A DNA stretch of 64,000 nucleotides from Micropterix aruncella (Eukaryota > Arthropoda > Insecta > Lepidoptera > Micropterigidae). The stretch covers positions 9,583,330 to 9,647,329 of the forward strand of contig OX155976.1 of NCBI GenBank assembly GCA_944548615.1, in the 5' to 3' direction. A program made the position numbers and the translations under genes. This document shows positions 35,430-46,999 of the stretch, one piece after another. How positions within the stretch are numbered: the first letter of the stretch is position 1; each line of letters begins with the position of its first letter. The notes beneath the pieces are model-generated. The model was not told the DNA's origin. It saw only the letters and a program-made list of their open reading frames with translations, and made no database searches.

Positions 35430-35995
35430 CCGTTTCGTAAAATTAACCACATCATTTTTTTTCGTGTAGGTAGTACTGTTAGAACCGTCATATCATCTTG
35501 AGCGTCAGAGACCTTGTACCTTAACCCCTCAAATGTGAGGCGTCCCTTAAGGGATGCCTTGGCAAAATGTATACAAAATGTATATAAATTTATATAAATG
35601 TAAATGTGCGCCGCTTTATAGTAATCCGCTCTATAGTAATGCTATAGCTCTATAGTAAACCCCGCTCTATGTAAATGTAAATGTAAATGTAAATATAAAT
35701 TTATAAACATTTTGCCGTAGGCAACCCGAGCTAATCGCCATTCATTTGAGGGGTTAACTGTCGAAATATTAGGTTATTAGTTATTTTGATGTCCAAATAT
35801 CAGTCTTAATGTCAATAAATTTACATAAATGTATCGTGTGCCAAATGAAAGGTCTGATTGAGTACAATCCGGTAATATACATGTATCTACATATATTGAT
35901 AAACACATAAACAACAAATATTTCAAAAAAAACCGTAACGTAAATAATTATAAATAAAATAGTTCACTTCTGAATCGGCAGTCGTGTTTTTCTGC
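35430..35995 (+). mobile_element. Repeat R4, copy with a nested TTAA MITE
   Basis: Left part from about 35430 (ACTGCC, GTACTGTTAGAACCGTCATATC). Right part 35758-35995 includes CAAATGAAAGGTCTGATTGA and ends CGGCAGTCGTGTTTTT. The interruption at 35521-35757 is a separate MITE. Compare the uninterrupted copy at 60193-60614. Confidence 0.75.
35525..35753. mobile_element. TTAA-flanked MITE M2 (229 bp), piggyBac-like
   Basis: Flanked by TTAA on both sides (35521-35524, 35754-35757). Perfect 11-bp terminal repeats CCCCTCAAATG...CATTTGAGGGG, with further subterminal inverted similarity (GGCAAAATGT...ACATTTTGCC) around an ATGTAA-rich centre. No coding capacity. Confidence 0.88.
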
Positions 35996-36646
35996 TACGT
36001 AACGACTAATTTTGGTTGCATATTAGAACACCGTGGACTACGTAAAGACCAATATTGGCGGCTTGCTCCCGGAGAGCACAGTAATATTATTCTCTAATTC
36101 GAACGCATCCCAGAATCCAAACCAAATATCTCATTATTACCATAGATACATAGACGGTCACTAGAATAATTTCGCTCGTCATATCGCGGATATTTCTGAT
36201 AAAATTTCATTGTCAAACATCATATTTTTTTTTTTCGAGAAATCATCAAAAATTTTATTTGGCTTTTATGACCTAAATATTTTTGTATGTAAATAAGCAA
36301 ATCGAAATATTACCTTTGATAGAGAATTTAATAAAGATCACGACAGAATTTACAATTTCTAAATAGGGTTTCGTATTTTTTTGTAAGACAAGTACCAGTT
36401 AGAAATGCCGAGTTTTTATCACTTTTCGAATTTTTCATATTTATTCATAATTATCTAATTGTTTTACAAAATGAGATTTCAATATTCTATATACGAAATT
36501 TCAATTCTATCATTGCACAGTTATTCTTTTTATGATTGCTATAGTAGTTTCATAGTTATAGTAGTTTTTGTCGAGCGCGGCGATATTGCAAGAAATTCCA
36601 ATAAATTGCCGCGGTCTGCCATGAAATTATGCCGCTATTCGAAGGG
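35990..36646 (+). mobile_element. piggyBac-like MITE M1, copy 5
   Basis: Left end CTGCTACGTAACGACTAATT (eroded), right end CCGCTATTCGAAGGG followed by TTAA at 36647-36650. Aligns with 4325-4985 throughout. Confidence 0.8.
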
Positions 36647-36679
36647 TTAATTCTTTGAATAATTGTCCTTGTTTTTCAG

Positions 36680-36776
36680 TTTTTATGTCCGTGAACAAAC
36701 ATCCTGTGCAGAGAAGAGCACCAAAGAAGAAGCTGAAGAAGAAATGGCAATCAAGTTAATGCGATCCTGAAATAAA
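36680..36776 (+). other. Possible terminal exon with poly(A) signal
   Basis: A pyrimidine tract and acceptor (TTGTCCTTGTTTTTCAG) end at 36679. They are followed by an open frame reading FYVREQTSCAEKSTKEEAEE then EMAIKLMRS, stopping TGA at 36768-36770. AATAAA follows at once at 36771-36776. The charged, Glu/Lys-rich composition and the tidy acceptor-stop-signal order are gene-like. The piece is only about 30 codons and I do not recognise it. It could be the last exon of a gene whose other exons are outside or unrecognised. Confidence 0.3.
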
Positions 36777-37115
36777 TGTCACATAGACGTAGACAAGCAG
36801 TGGCCGGGTATAGTGTGGAATCCACGTGTGGGGTAAATGTGGGGAAAACGGCAAACTTTCGCGAGGGTGTCAGAAAGGCGAAGTTTCAAAATCACTTTAC
36901 TCCATCGCGGGTCCCCTTCGCCTCCACGCATCCTTCAATACCTCCGCCGCGCCACCTTCTTTCCACCCTAAACTTGGCTGCGAGAACGTCTCTTAAATTG
37001 GAAACGTGCCTGAACCCCGACATTTAAGGGACCGTATCATTTGCTTAAATATATTATCACAATTAAGGAACATTGGTGCCGTACTGAAGATGCATATAAA
37101 ACAAAATATTTGATA
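36777..37115. other. Unassigned moderately GC-rich DNA
   Basis: The segment TCTTAAATTGGAAACGTGCC (36991-37010) has a counterpart at 39610-39628 (GCCTTAAATTGAAACGTGCC). No gene supported. Confidence 0.45.
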
Positions 37116-37806
37116 CTAGCTGACCCGTGCCCACTTCGTTGGGCGGTAAAACTTTTTACTTGTGGTGAAATTATGGGTGTGGTTTGGTTAGTACTGAGTG
37201 CTATGATTTATTTTCTGTCTGCCAAAAGAAGGGTTACATTTTTACTGCATATGTAGATATGTATGTGCCAATTTGACTATATTACCGTTAATTGTGAGTG
37301 TCTTCTTGTGAGTGTCTTATTTGTGAGTGTCTTATCCCTTTAACCATTTATGCAGAAAAAGTGAAATCATATGCAGTAAAAGGGATTTTTTTTTTGTTTT
37401 AAACACTTGAGACGATAAATTTACTTATCTTGATATGAATTCATAATTGTTGATAATATGACCAATAAACATGACCTAACGACTTAAATTATTTTTTAAT
37501 ATAAAAACAACTTTTTGTGACTTAAATATAAATACTAGACATATGCTGTAGCTAACTTTTTTGTAGGCATTATCAAGCTCTACAACTTTTCTCTAGAACT
37601 TAATCATATATCTCTCATCGTTAATGCAGCGTTAGTTAGAAACGTTTTCGTTCGTCCGTTTTTTCCGACTTACTTTGGAAATCCGACTTCCACGAAAAAG
37701 TATTTTCATTTTTCGGATTAAAATATAGCCTATGACACTCACAAATAACGTGGCTTTCTATTGGTGAAAATCGGTTCAGTAGATCCAAAGATAATATTAG
37801 TATAGA
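37116..37806 (-). mobile_element. Non-autonomous Helitron H3
   Basis: CTAG end at 37116 with the GCCCAACGAAGTGGGC hairpin (minus strand), TC end at 37806. Same family as H1. Confidence 0.8.
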
Positions 37807-38283
37807 TTATAATATATCATATTCGAGTTTTGCGAAATTATTCTTAACTTTAATGTTACAACGAAATATATTAAAAGAAATAAAAAACAAAACTGCCATT
37901 ACAAAAATTGAACTACTGTATTTACAATCTTTTTTATTACGGGCACTCTCAAGCGAGATGGCATTGTGGGGATAGTGTGCAAGGGAAGTGATCATAGGGG
38001 TACGTCTCGACGGACGCCTTTGGTTAGCGTTAAGGCTCCCTTCCGAGTTGACCCGATTAAAAATTTAGGTATTTTTGCAATACCACGCGCCCGCGCGCTT
38101 TCCATATATACATAAAGGTATGTATACGTCCCACCATTGGCAGAGGCCAATTACGACTAACGATTTCGGCTTCGCGCGTCGTCTAATATAGTCGATTTTA
38201 CTTTTCAATTATAATATAATAAATTATCAAATGAATAGTTTTTTATAAAGTTAAAATTAGATTAAAATAATAAAGTAACTTAA
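37807..38283. other. Intergenic DNA with an R4 fragment
   Basis: 37885-37935 (ACTGCCATTACAAAAATTGAA) matches the R4 right end on the minus strand. 38000-38200 is moderately GC-rich and unassigned. Confidence 0.45.
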
Positions 38284-38590
38284 CCCTTGGAGTAAATGGG
38301 TATTTTCATGGATGCATCTGTCTCTTTTGCAGGATTTTCGGCGACATCGACCTTAAAGTATTATAACTACGAAACTACTACACCAATCATAAAAAGAACA
38401 ACTGCACAATGATTGCATTGAAATTTCGAATATAGAATATTGAAATATCATTTTGTAAAACAATTAGATAATTATGAATAAATATGAGAACGTCAAAGAA
38501 GTGAAAAAAAACGCGGAACCAGATCTGGTCGTATCATACTCAACGGATAATTGTTTCAGAACCAGATTTGGTCGTATCATACTCAACGGG
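38284..38590 (-). mobile_element. TTAA-flanked MITE, M1-related derivative
   Basis: TTAA at 38280-38283 and 38591-38594. Left end CCCTTGGAGTAAATGG, right end (inverted) CCCGTTGAGTATGATACG. The interior 38350-38510 is M1 sequence. Near the right end the unit GAACCAGATnTGGTCGTATC is duplicated in tandem (about 38516 and 38559). Confidence 0.8.
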
Positions 38591-38867
38591 TTAAGATCAC
38601 TGCGTTATTTTTTTTTATTTATCAAAAGTATCTTTAATAAATAGAAAAAAAATAATGTTTGGCCATAACATTTCTGGAAATTACGTAATTTCAAACATTT
38701 TTTCTTATATTTTTTTTGTATGAAAGTTCCAAAAACTGTCTTGGTACCATGCAAATAGACCATACGGTGGTGTAAATAGTATTTTTTAATATTGAGAATC
38801 ATCTCTAGGTTTTCCAAAAACTGAAGACAAATCTCGCTCATTTTTATTTTTTTTGGAAAACAGTAAC
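38591..38867. other. AT-rich DNA
   Basis: Poly-T-rich; nothing recognised. Confidence 0.5.
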
Positions 38868-39177
38868 AGTGGGGCCGATTGCGTTTCCTTGTGAACTAAA
38901 ACTAAAATTAGTCCAAGCGAACGAGACAGAGCAATACGTTAGAGCGGAATATAAAACAAACGATCGTCGATAAATACTACTTGCCGAACTTATACTCGTT
39001 CAAATAAATTCGAGCATATTTCGTGCGGTGTAATATTTGACCTTGGCGGGCAGTTTTAATGCGAAAAAGTGACAACCGGTCATCTCACACTCCGCTCTAA
39101 CGTATTGCCCTGTCTCGTTCAAACGGACTAATTTCCGATGTTAATTCACGAAGAAACGCAATCGATCCCATTATAAA
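38868..39177. mobile_element. MITE M3 with long (about 80 bp) terminal inverted repeats
   Basis: Left end GGGGCCGATTGCGTTTCC... and right end, read inverted, GGGATCGATTGCGTTTCT.... Both continue through ATTAGTCC, GAACGAGACAG and GCAATACGTTAGAGCGGA. The arms are about 80% alike with a central segment of about 130 bp. No target duplication is clear. A partial relative lies at 59722-59766. Confidence 0.75.
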
Positions 39178-39357
39178 GATAATTTAAAATTAATATGGAA
39201 ATAATTTACCAATTTCGTTTTGGCGAAATGGTAGCATAAGGATCGGGTTTTAAAAATCCGGCATAATTGTAATTAAAAATTCTTTTTCGTGTTCTCACAA
39301 CCAGGCCACAACATTATGCTTCATAAAGCTTTTGGCCGCCACGGCCGGCACGGTCTC
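39178..39357. other. Unassigned DNA
   Basis: Nothing recognised. Confidence 0.5.
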
Positions 39358-39515
39358 TTAAAACGAAAAGTCTGATTGAGTATATACCGGAAATAGGTAT
39401 ACATGTATCTATATGGATGGATACATATCCTACAAATGTTTCATAAAAGAACTGTAATAAAAGTGACTAAATACAATAATTCACTTTCTGTTCGCCAGTC
39501 GTGTATTTCATACAT
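39358..39515 (+). mobile_element. Repeat R4, 3' part
   Basis: AAAAGTCTGATTGAGTATA to CGCCAGTCGTGTATTTC aligns with the right third of R4 at 60440-60614. Confidence 0.65.
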
Positions 39516-39887
39516 TTTAATATATTTACTTATAATTTTTGAGTACAAATATATTATATTAAATTCAAAGTGTATGAGCCTTAAATTCAAGATATTCGGC
39601 ATGAGGGCGCCTTAAATTGAAACGTGCCTAGGCCCCGCATTAATTACGCCTAGCCCCGCCACGCTTTTAGTTTTTGATCGTCCGCCATCTTAGCTAGTCT
39701 CCCTCCCCCCATCAACCCCGACGCCTTTCGCCCCCTCTCCCTCGCTTACCTACTTTCAACCCTAACTCTCACACCCCCACTCCCTCATACTCCCCCGTTC
39801 GTTTTAGTCAGTTTCTCCCCACCCCATTTTCCTTCATCTTCTCTACCCTAGCAGAGTTCCTATACACATTACTTTTATCTATTATAG
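39516..39887. other. Unassigned DNA, C/T-rich from 39680
   Basis: 39680-39850 is a long C/T-rich plus strand without a recognised gene. It ends in a possible splice acceptor before the next entry. Confidence 0.45.
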
Positions 39888-39998
39888 ATGGAACTATACA
39901 ACATTAATGATGTGGTTTTCGTTGTAAGTACTCATTTGCCATTGGATACGGAATATACCTATCATTTGGAATGGTATGTTAAATCAAAATATATATAA
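39888..39998 (+). other. Small ORF of 36 codons, possible exon
   Basis: A pyrimidine-rich tract and TATTATAG precede ATG at 39888. The frame reads MELYNINDVVFV and on through DTEYTYHLEWYV to TAA at 39996. A consensus donor GTAAGT lies inside at 39924-39929, so it may instead be a short exon ending at 39923. The composition is protein-like but no homologue is recognised. Confidence 0.2.
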
Positions 39999-40326
39999 TC
40001 ATCGATCTCATATCACATAAAAATATAAATATTTTATGACATTATAAGTTTCTATTATATATTAGCTTCTAGGAATCCTACTCTTTCTTTTATTTTTAAT
40101 GATTATTGTAATATTTCGATGTGTAAACATTTAATAACATTTTGATTTTTTTACTACATGTTGATATATGTAATGAGGTAACTTATTCTATTTTCAAGCA
40201 ATTATGACTATTTGAATAATACCTATTTGTATTTCACTTTTTTATTACGATTATTGTTAATAATTTTATATTTTTAATTTTACTGTAATTGACCTGCTTA
40301 TACGAATTAATATTAACTATTGTTGT

Positions 40327-41003
40327 TGCAGTAGAGTTGTCAACTACAACGGGCGAACCCGCCATCATTCTATCTCCCGTGAAGTGAGCGCAGAAGACTT
40401 AGGAAAAAACAATCCACCGTCAAGCTCCGCCACATGCCCGTAAGAGGCCAACGCCTTATTCGCGAGATAACCAGGAATGTTACCCAGCGGGCATAAACTC
40501 ACGTCCTTACTTCCAGTTGCGACCAGATTACTCCGGTCTCTCGACTGTTTACGTTCGAATTCGAAGTCGCTTACGCGACCTCTACCTGTTGTATTACAGC
40601 GGTATATCAGTTTGAATTTATCGCGGACCTGGGCGTTCTTTGTCTGTAGTATCACACGGGGTCGAGTGGCCCCAAGGTCATTTCAAGAGTGGCATGACGA
40701 CAGGTCAACATCCACCTCCGCTGCTTAGAAAACAGTATATTTCCATATTCTCCAGACCCTTTCAGATAAAAGTCAAAATGCACAGCCCATTGGCTTCTCC
40801 GACCGGCGCGCAAACCGTCCAGTGGTGCCGGGATGCAATCCCCCCGAGAGAAACCACCAGCTCTGAGGCCTGAGACACGGGATTCTTACCCGGGGTAGCC
40901 TTCCACTCGAGGAGGCTTCTGAATAGGAGCTGAATCGTGAGTTGATCCGATCCGAAAACAAAATTTGTCTTGTGACCCAAGCTACACGAAACCGTTCACC
41001 ATC
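40327..41003 (-). mobile_element. Retroposon RP, full-length divergent subtype with 12-bp target duplication
   Basis: Flanked by AACTATTGTTGT at 40315-40326 and 41004-41015. About 677 bp. The outer end at 40333 has GTTGTCAACTACAACGGGCG as in other copies. The other end (ACCCAAGCTACACGAAACCG) differs from the GGGCCCATTAGCTCC end of the main subtype but matches 18650-18670. Confidence 0.88.
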
Positions 41004-41244
41004 AACTATTGTTGTATATATATTTAAATTTTATTGAGTTACTTTCTTTATTTAGTTTTTATATAAGTTCATACAATATTTACGACAATTTAAATGTCCG
41101 CCTTAGGCTATAGCTTAGTTATTTGACATTAAAATTGGCGACAGTTTTTATCAACAGGTTTTGTCATATCATAATATCATTTTTTTCCACCGGTTTTTTG
41201 TCTATGACGTTTTAATTCTATATGTTTATTTTACTTGTTTGTTT
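41004..41244. other. Unassigned AT-rich DNA
   Basis: Nothing recognised between the two retroposons. Confidence 0.5.
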
Positions 41245-41909
41245 GGGAGCTAACGGGCCCATGATGAGGTGGCCACGGTGACCCATGTGTTCAGGGTCGG
41301 TCACACTCACGGGTCAACACCCATCCGATGGCCTCCACGCATGGGGTGCGAATCCTGGGTAGGACACTGGGTCAACCAGTCTCCCCTGGGAATCAAACCT
41401 CTGGCGCTCCTGGACGGTCTGCGCACCGAGCGGCGCAAGCCAATCGATTGTGCTCTCCGACTAACAGTCGGGGGAGTCTGGGAACTGTATTGTTTCCTAT
41501 AGAGCGGGGGTGGTTGCCTACCTTACGGCGACTGCTCTTGAAATGACCATTGGCCATCCGATCCCGGTTCAGAGGCGGGCAAAGGACGCCTTGGTCCGCG
41601 ATAGATTCGGTGCACACCGTTTCACCGCTTCGTAAGGGAGAGGACCGCGCAAGCGACCTCGAACTCGGAACCAATCGAGAGACCGGAGAAATCTGGTCAC
41701 AATTGGAAGCAAGGGCGCGAGGGTCGGCCGGCCAGGTAACATACTGGCTATCTCGCGGTAAAGGCGTTGGCTTCTTGCGGGTTGTGATGTAGCTGGACGT
41801 TGGACTGTTCTGTCCAAGTCTTCTACGTTCACTGCAGGGCGACAGAACGAAAAATCGTTAAAACGTCCTGTGGTGACGGGCTCGCCCGTTGTAGTTGACA
41901 CCGCAAGTT
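41245..41909 (+). mobile_element. Retroposon RP, full-length copy
   Basis: From GGGAGCTAACGGGCCCATGA to CGCCCGTTGTAGTTGACACC. TTTATTTTACTTG before and TTCATTTTACTGT after could be an imperfect target duplication. Open frames on both strands recur between copies only because the sequence is shared. Confidence 0.85.
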
Positions 41910-42426
41910 GTTCATTTTACTGTAGATTATCGTCAATTACAAATTCAATAAATAAATTAAAAAATATATATTTTGAATATATGGAAATACGACAAAATTG
42001 AAGCAAGCCGAAACGGTATATATTGAATCAAATAATTTACAAGGAAGAGTAGACTTCCACAAAAGTTTCTTGCTCAAACCAGCCGAAACAGATCCTGATC
42101 AGAGAAGAAGCAGTATAAGCCATACTGCTTCAAAGCAGTAAAATAATAATAATTTTATTCATTAAAAAACATAAATTAACCATTGTAATAATTGCAGAAT
42201 CTGTCTAAATAGGCCATAGCCGTACCAAGGAAGACTCTATTAAAATGTAACATACAAAATTGGATAAAATTTAAAATATATAAATGTACCTATAAGCCTG
42301 GCTATAACTCTAATCAAGTCCTTTTAGACGTTTATCAGAGGATCCTGATTTGTTTTAGCCATACCACCCCAGCCTAGTTGTCCGTATCATCAGTAAATGA
42401 CAGAAAAGGACCAGTTATATACACGA
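41910..42426 (-). mobile_element. LINE 3' UTR fragment and flanks
   Basis: 42142-42260 (TTTTATTCATT, AACATAAATTAACCA, GCAGAATCTGTCTAAATAGG) matches 61330-61430 closely. On the minus strand both end ATGAATAAAATTATTATT, a LINE-like tail. The rest is unassigned. Confidence 0.55.
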
Positions 42427-43232
42427 CTAGCTGACCCGTGTCCACTTCGTTGGGCGGTAAAACTTTTTACTTGTGATGAAATTATGAGTGTGGTTCGGTT
42501 AGTACTGAGTGCTATGATTTATTTCCTGACTACCAAAAGAAGGGTTATATTTTTACTGCATATGTATGTATGTATTTGCATGCCAATTTGATTATAATAC
42601 CGTTATTTGTGAATGTCTTCTTGTGAGTGTCTTATTTGTGTGTGTCTTATCTCTTTAACCATTTATGCAGTAAAAGGGAAATTATATGCAGTAAAAGAGA
42701 AAAGTCTTTTGTTTTAAACACTTGAGACGTTAAATTTACTTATTTTTATATGAATTCATAGTTGTTGATAGTATGACCAATAAACATGACCTAACGATTT
42801 AAATTATTTTTTTAATATAAAATACTACTTTTTGTGACTTAAATATAAAAGTCAGTCATATGCTGTCGCTGACTTTTGTGGGCAATATCAAGCTCTAGAA
42901 CTTAATCATATAACTGTCATCGTTAAGGCAGTTAAAAACGTTAGTTAGAAATGTTTTCGTTCGGCCGTTTTTTCTCCGGCTTACTTTGCAAATCCGACTA
43001 CCACGAAAAAGTATTTAAATTTTTCGGATTAATATATTATATAATATAATATATTATTAATATTATTTATTATATTATATTATATTATATTATATTATAT
43101 TATATAGCCTATGACACTCACAAATAACGTGGCTTTCTATTGGTAAAAGAATTTTCATAATTGGCTCAGTAGATCCAGAGATTACTTCCCACAACCTCAC
43201 AAACTTTTACCTCTTTATAATATTAGTATAGA
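42427..43232 (-). mobile_element. Non-autonomous Helitron H4 with internal TATAT expansion
   Basis: CTAG end at 42427, TC end at 43232, same family as H1. The segment 43028-43106 is an ATATT/TATAT low-complexity expansion not present in H1, H3 or H5. Confidence 0.8.
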
Positions 43233-43267
43233 TAAAAAACCCCTTCTTAAACTGTTATTATTGTATT

Positions 43268-43513
43268 CTGATAACAGGTTTCCTACTCGGGTAAGAAATA
43301 TTCGGATACCGTGAAACCTGTTTCGAAACCAACCTGCTCCTATTCCAGATCGCCCCCCACTAAACCGGCAAGTGATCCCGACTGATGTGACCCTTACGAA
43401 TTTGACCATATCTGGATTGTCGCCAAATCTGGTTTAAATTTAGAAGTGCCTGGGAAACCCTCAACCAATTCTCACGATTTCTAGAGTGAGACTGGTTTCT
43501 AGCCTCAACGGGA
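43268..43513 (-). repeat. Interspersed repeat R3, copy 2
   Basis: GATAACAGGTTTCC through AACCAACCTGCTCCTATT to GACTGGTTTCTAGCC; reverse orientation of 7861-8142. Confidence 0.75.
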
Positions 43514-43879
43514 AATGACAATAATAAGTTAGTGACATTGAGCTACTTTATATTTACACGTCGTTAAAATTGATTTGTGAAAAATGAGGTCGATTAATCG
43601 AAAATTTAAAAAAAAAATATTATTTAAGGTAAAGCATGAGGTATACAGGTGAGTTTTAACTAACCGGCATCCTTCAAGGGAATTAATCAATCAATAATCC
43701 CACAGCAAGCTATGTCCCGCTTGTATGTGATGATCTGTCGCTCAAATAACTGATAACATATTCCAGCGCAAATATGATAAAAATAGTTAAAAGAAAGCCA
43801 AATGTCATACACTTATAACAAAAACAAATTTACTACAATTAGCGAATTAAACAACTAAATATATTTCAAGGATTAAAAA
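43514..43879. other. Unassigned AT-rich DNA
   Basis: Nothing recognised. Confidence 0.5.
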
Positions 43880-44225
43880 CACGATTGCCATTACAAAAAG
43901 TGAACTATCTACCTACTGTATTTATAAGAATTACGGTTTTTTCTGAAATATTTGTGGTTTATGTATTTATCCATATAGATAAATATATATTTTCTTAACA
44001 TACTTAATCAGACCTTTCATTTGACACTAAGTACGACATATTTATGTTAATTTATTGACATTTGGAGATTTGGGCATTTAGACAACTACTTACCTAATAT
44101 TTGGGCAGTTAAGGTTTAGGTACTCTATGATACTCAGGATGACAACGATTCAAACTAAAATACGTGTTTTTTAATCAGTTCGACCGTTTAGAAGTTATGT
44201 TGGAATAAAGAAACGGAAAACTTAA
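43880..44225 (-). mobile_element. Repeat R4, reverse copy
   Basis: Begins ACACGATTGCCATTACAAAA and includes TCAGACCTTTCATTTGACAC and TTGACATTTGGAG, as in R4 at 60193-60614 reversed. Confidence 0.75.
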
Positions 44226-44575
44226 GGATAACATAAGGGTCTAGAGCGAGCATAGTGGCTAAAGCGGGCCCCCTCATGTATACCAAGCGGGCACCTTCAT
44301 TCTTTGTTCTTTAACTTTGTATGGTATTTTATTCTTAATCCTTGTACTGCACATTATTACTTAAAACCTATTGACACCCATTCCTTCCTTTTACTTTCCT
44401 TTTCCCCTCCGAACCTCCAAAGTATGCACTGTGCGTATTGCAGACTTAACTAACTAAAACTATTGTTGAAGGGATGTTATCGGACAGAAATATTGTATTT
44501 AATGTAATTGTAATATTTTTTGTAGCGCTGTATGTTTTCCCTGTTAAATAAATAAATAAATAAATAAATATAGAG
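44226..44575 (+). mobile_element. LINE 3' UTR with (AAAT)n tail
   Basis: C/T-rich stretch (44380-44410), a TTGTAATATTTTTTGTAGCGC segment, then TTAAATAAATAAATAAATAA ending about 44570. Looks like a LINE 3' terminus; no ORF2 part is left. Confidence 0.55.
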
Positions 44576-45455
44576 TCATTTAATAAATTGGCGTGCTCTC
44601 GTACCGCATGGGTAAAACTCGCGTCTCTCTCACCTTGTCACCCTGTTCTCCTGCGAGCACTATGTAAAAAAACGTGTAAATAAAACAAAAAATGTTAATG
44701 AAAACATAAAAAAAAACAAAACTTTTTAACGGCAAATTACAATGCAATTAAAACTAATGGCAATTATAGCTATAATGGAATAAAAAATATAAATATATAT
44801 AACAGAAAACAAAAGAAGTGCGAATATTGAAATTAAAAGGGAGCCTGGTTGAGACGGCCAAAAAAAACATGTTTTTTTTCAACTAAAAGTTGAAACCTAT
44901 TAATAACGTTTTACTTAGATAGTTGCAGATTGCTCTGGGTGTAAAAAACTTGCTACTGCTCATTAAAGACAACTTCAAAAGCATTTTTCTCAAAACCATG
45001 TTTTTCTGTTTTGATAAAAAAAAACTACTTGACCGAACAAGTTGTTTCGCAAATTATTAAATTATCTTCGGCTTCACTCTACTCTACCACCCATTCACTG
45101 CCCCCTCGGCTTCGAAGGGGAAGTGAATAAGTGGTAAGGTGAACGCTCACATGTCGCAAGACAGCTGTCCTAAACCTACCACAGCCGGTCGTTAGTCCGG
45201 AATCCACCGTTCACTTCCCAGAAGTGTAATAATTATATATGAAGGGCCCGATTTTCGGTCGGTGAATTTCATGACAGCTCCGTTTGTATTATATTTTATT
45301 TATAAACTAAGAAAAATCGTAAAAAGATGTTTTAATATATTTTTTTTACTAGTTTTAAACATAACATTTTAGAGCAAAAATCGATTACATTTTCTGGAAT
45401 CCTTGAAAAAATATAACAATAATAGGTTTTAGTTATTTTTTTTAGTCCATCTAGG

Positions 45456-46137
<682 letters not shown>

Positions 46138-46414
46138 TAATACCATAGTTAGTTTTTTCGTTTCAGGCAAAATTACGCTTGCTATTACCGGCGCAAACAG
46201 ATACTGTTATTTCTGAACCGGTAGAAACTTTTGCAATTCAATACCTCAAAAATAGTTTTTTTTTCTATCGCATAAGATATATATTTTTTTTAATTTTAAT
46301 AAAACTGATATAAAAGATTCATGATTCGATTTCAACTTTGTTGAAAAAAACAGGGAAAAATGTTTTTTTTTTTGGCTTTTTAAACCAGGTTCCTCCTTAA
46401 TCTATCTATCTATA

Positions 46415-46999
46415 TCTATATATATATAAAATAAAGTCGGGTTTGTTCGAACACTTATAACTCGAGAACGGCTAGAGCGATTTTCATGGTTTTTGATTTG
46501 TTGTATTTGTCTCCGTCCCGAATAGCAGAATAAGTATTAAAAACAAAAAATTGGAAAATTGACGAAAAATTAAAAAACCAGAAAAAACATTTTCACATAC
46601 AAAATGTAAATCCGTGTTTTTCTCATGGTCAGTTGTGCGTGGTATGTTCACCTGTCGGCAAATCATCCGGTTTATTTGTTCTCGCGCCTAATAAAAAAAC
46701 AAAAAATGTCGTAGGTATATCACAAGGTGCTTCAATGAAGAGAATTAAACCGAGTGCATCCCATGCTGCACAATGTGTAAATAGTTTAATTCAATCATGT
46801 CTTGCTGACACGCGATTGACATACTTATTTTTTTTAACTTTTATATTTCTTTTTGTGTTATTATCTTGATAAAGTATCAACCTATTATTTATTTTGTTTT
46901 CATTGTATTACTTTCATAAAATCATAAATTAAGTTCAGCTAATCAGTAACACGACATTAATTGACTGTTAGGCGGTACGAAGATCGCCGGGTCAGCTAG
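46415..46999 (+). mobile_element. Non-autonomous Helitron H6 (second family)
   Basis: A|TCTATATATATATAAAA start, with AACTCGAGAACGGCTAGAGC soon after. Ends GGCGGTACGAAGATCGCC hairpin then GGGTCAGCTAG|T. An open frame at 46633-46869 has no Helitron motif I can recognise. Confidence 0.78.

Noticed and set aside
46633..46869. 78-codon frame inside Helitron H6
   Set aside because: No Helitron motif; AT-rich hydrophobic tail; likely chance.
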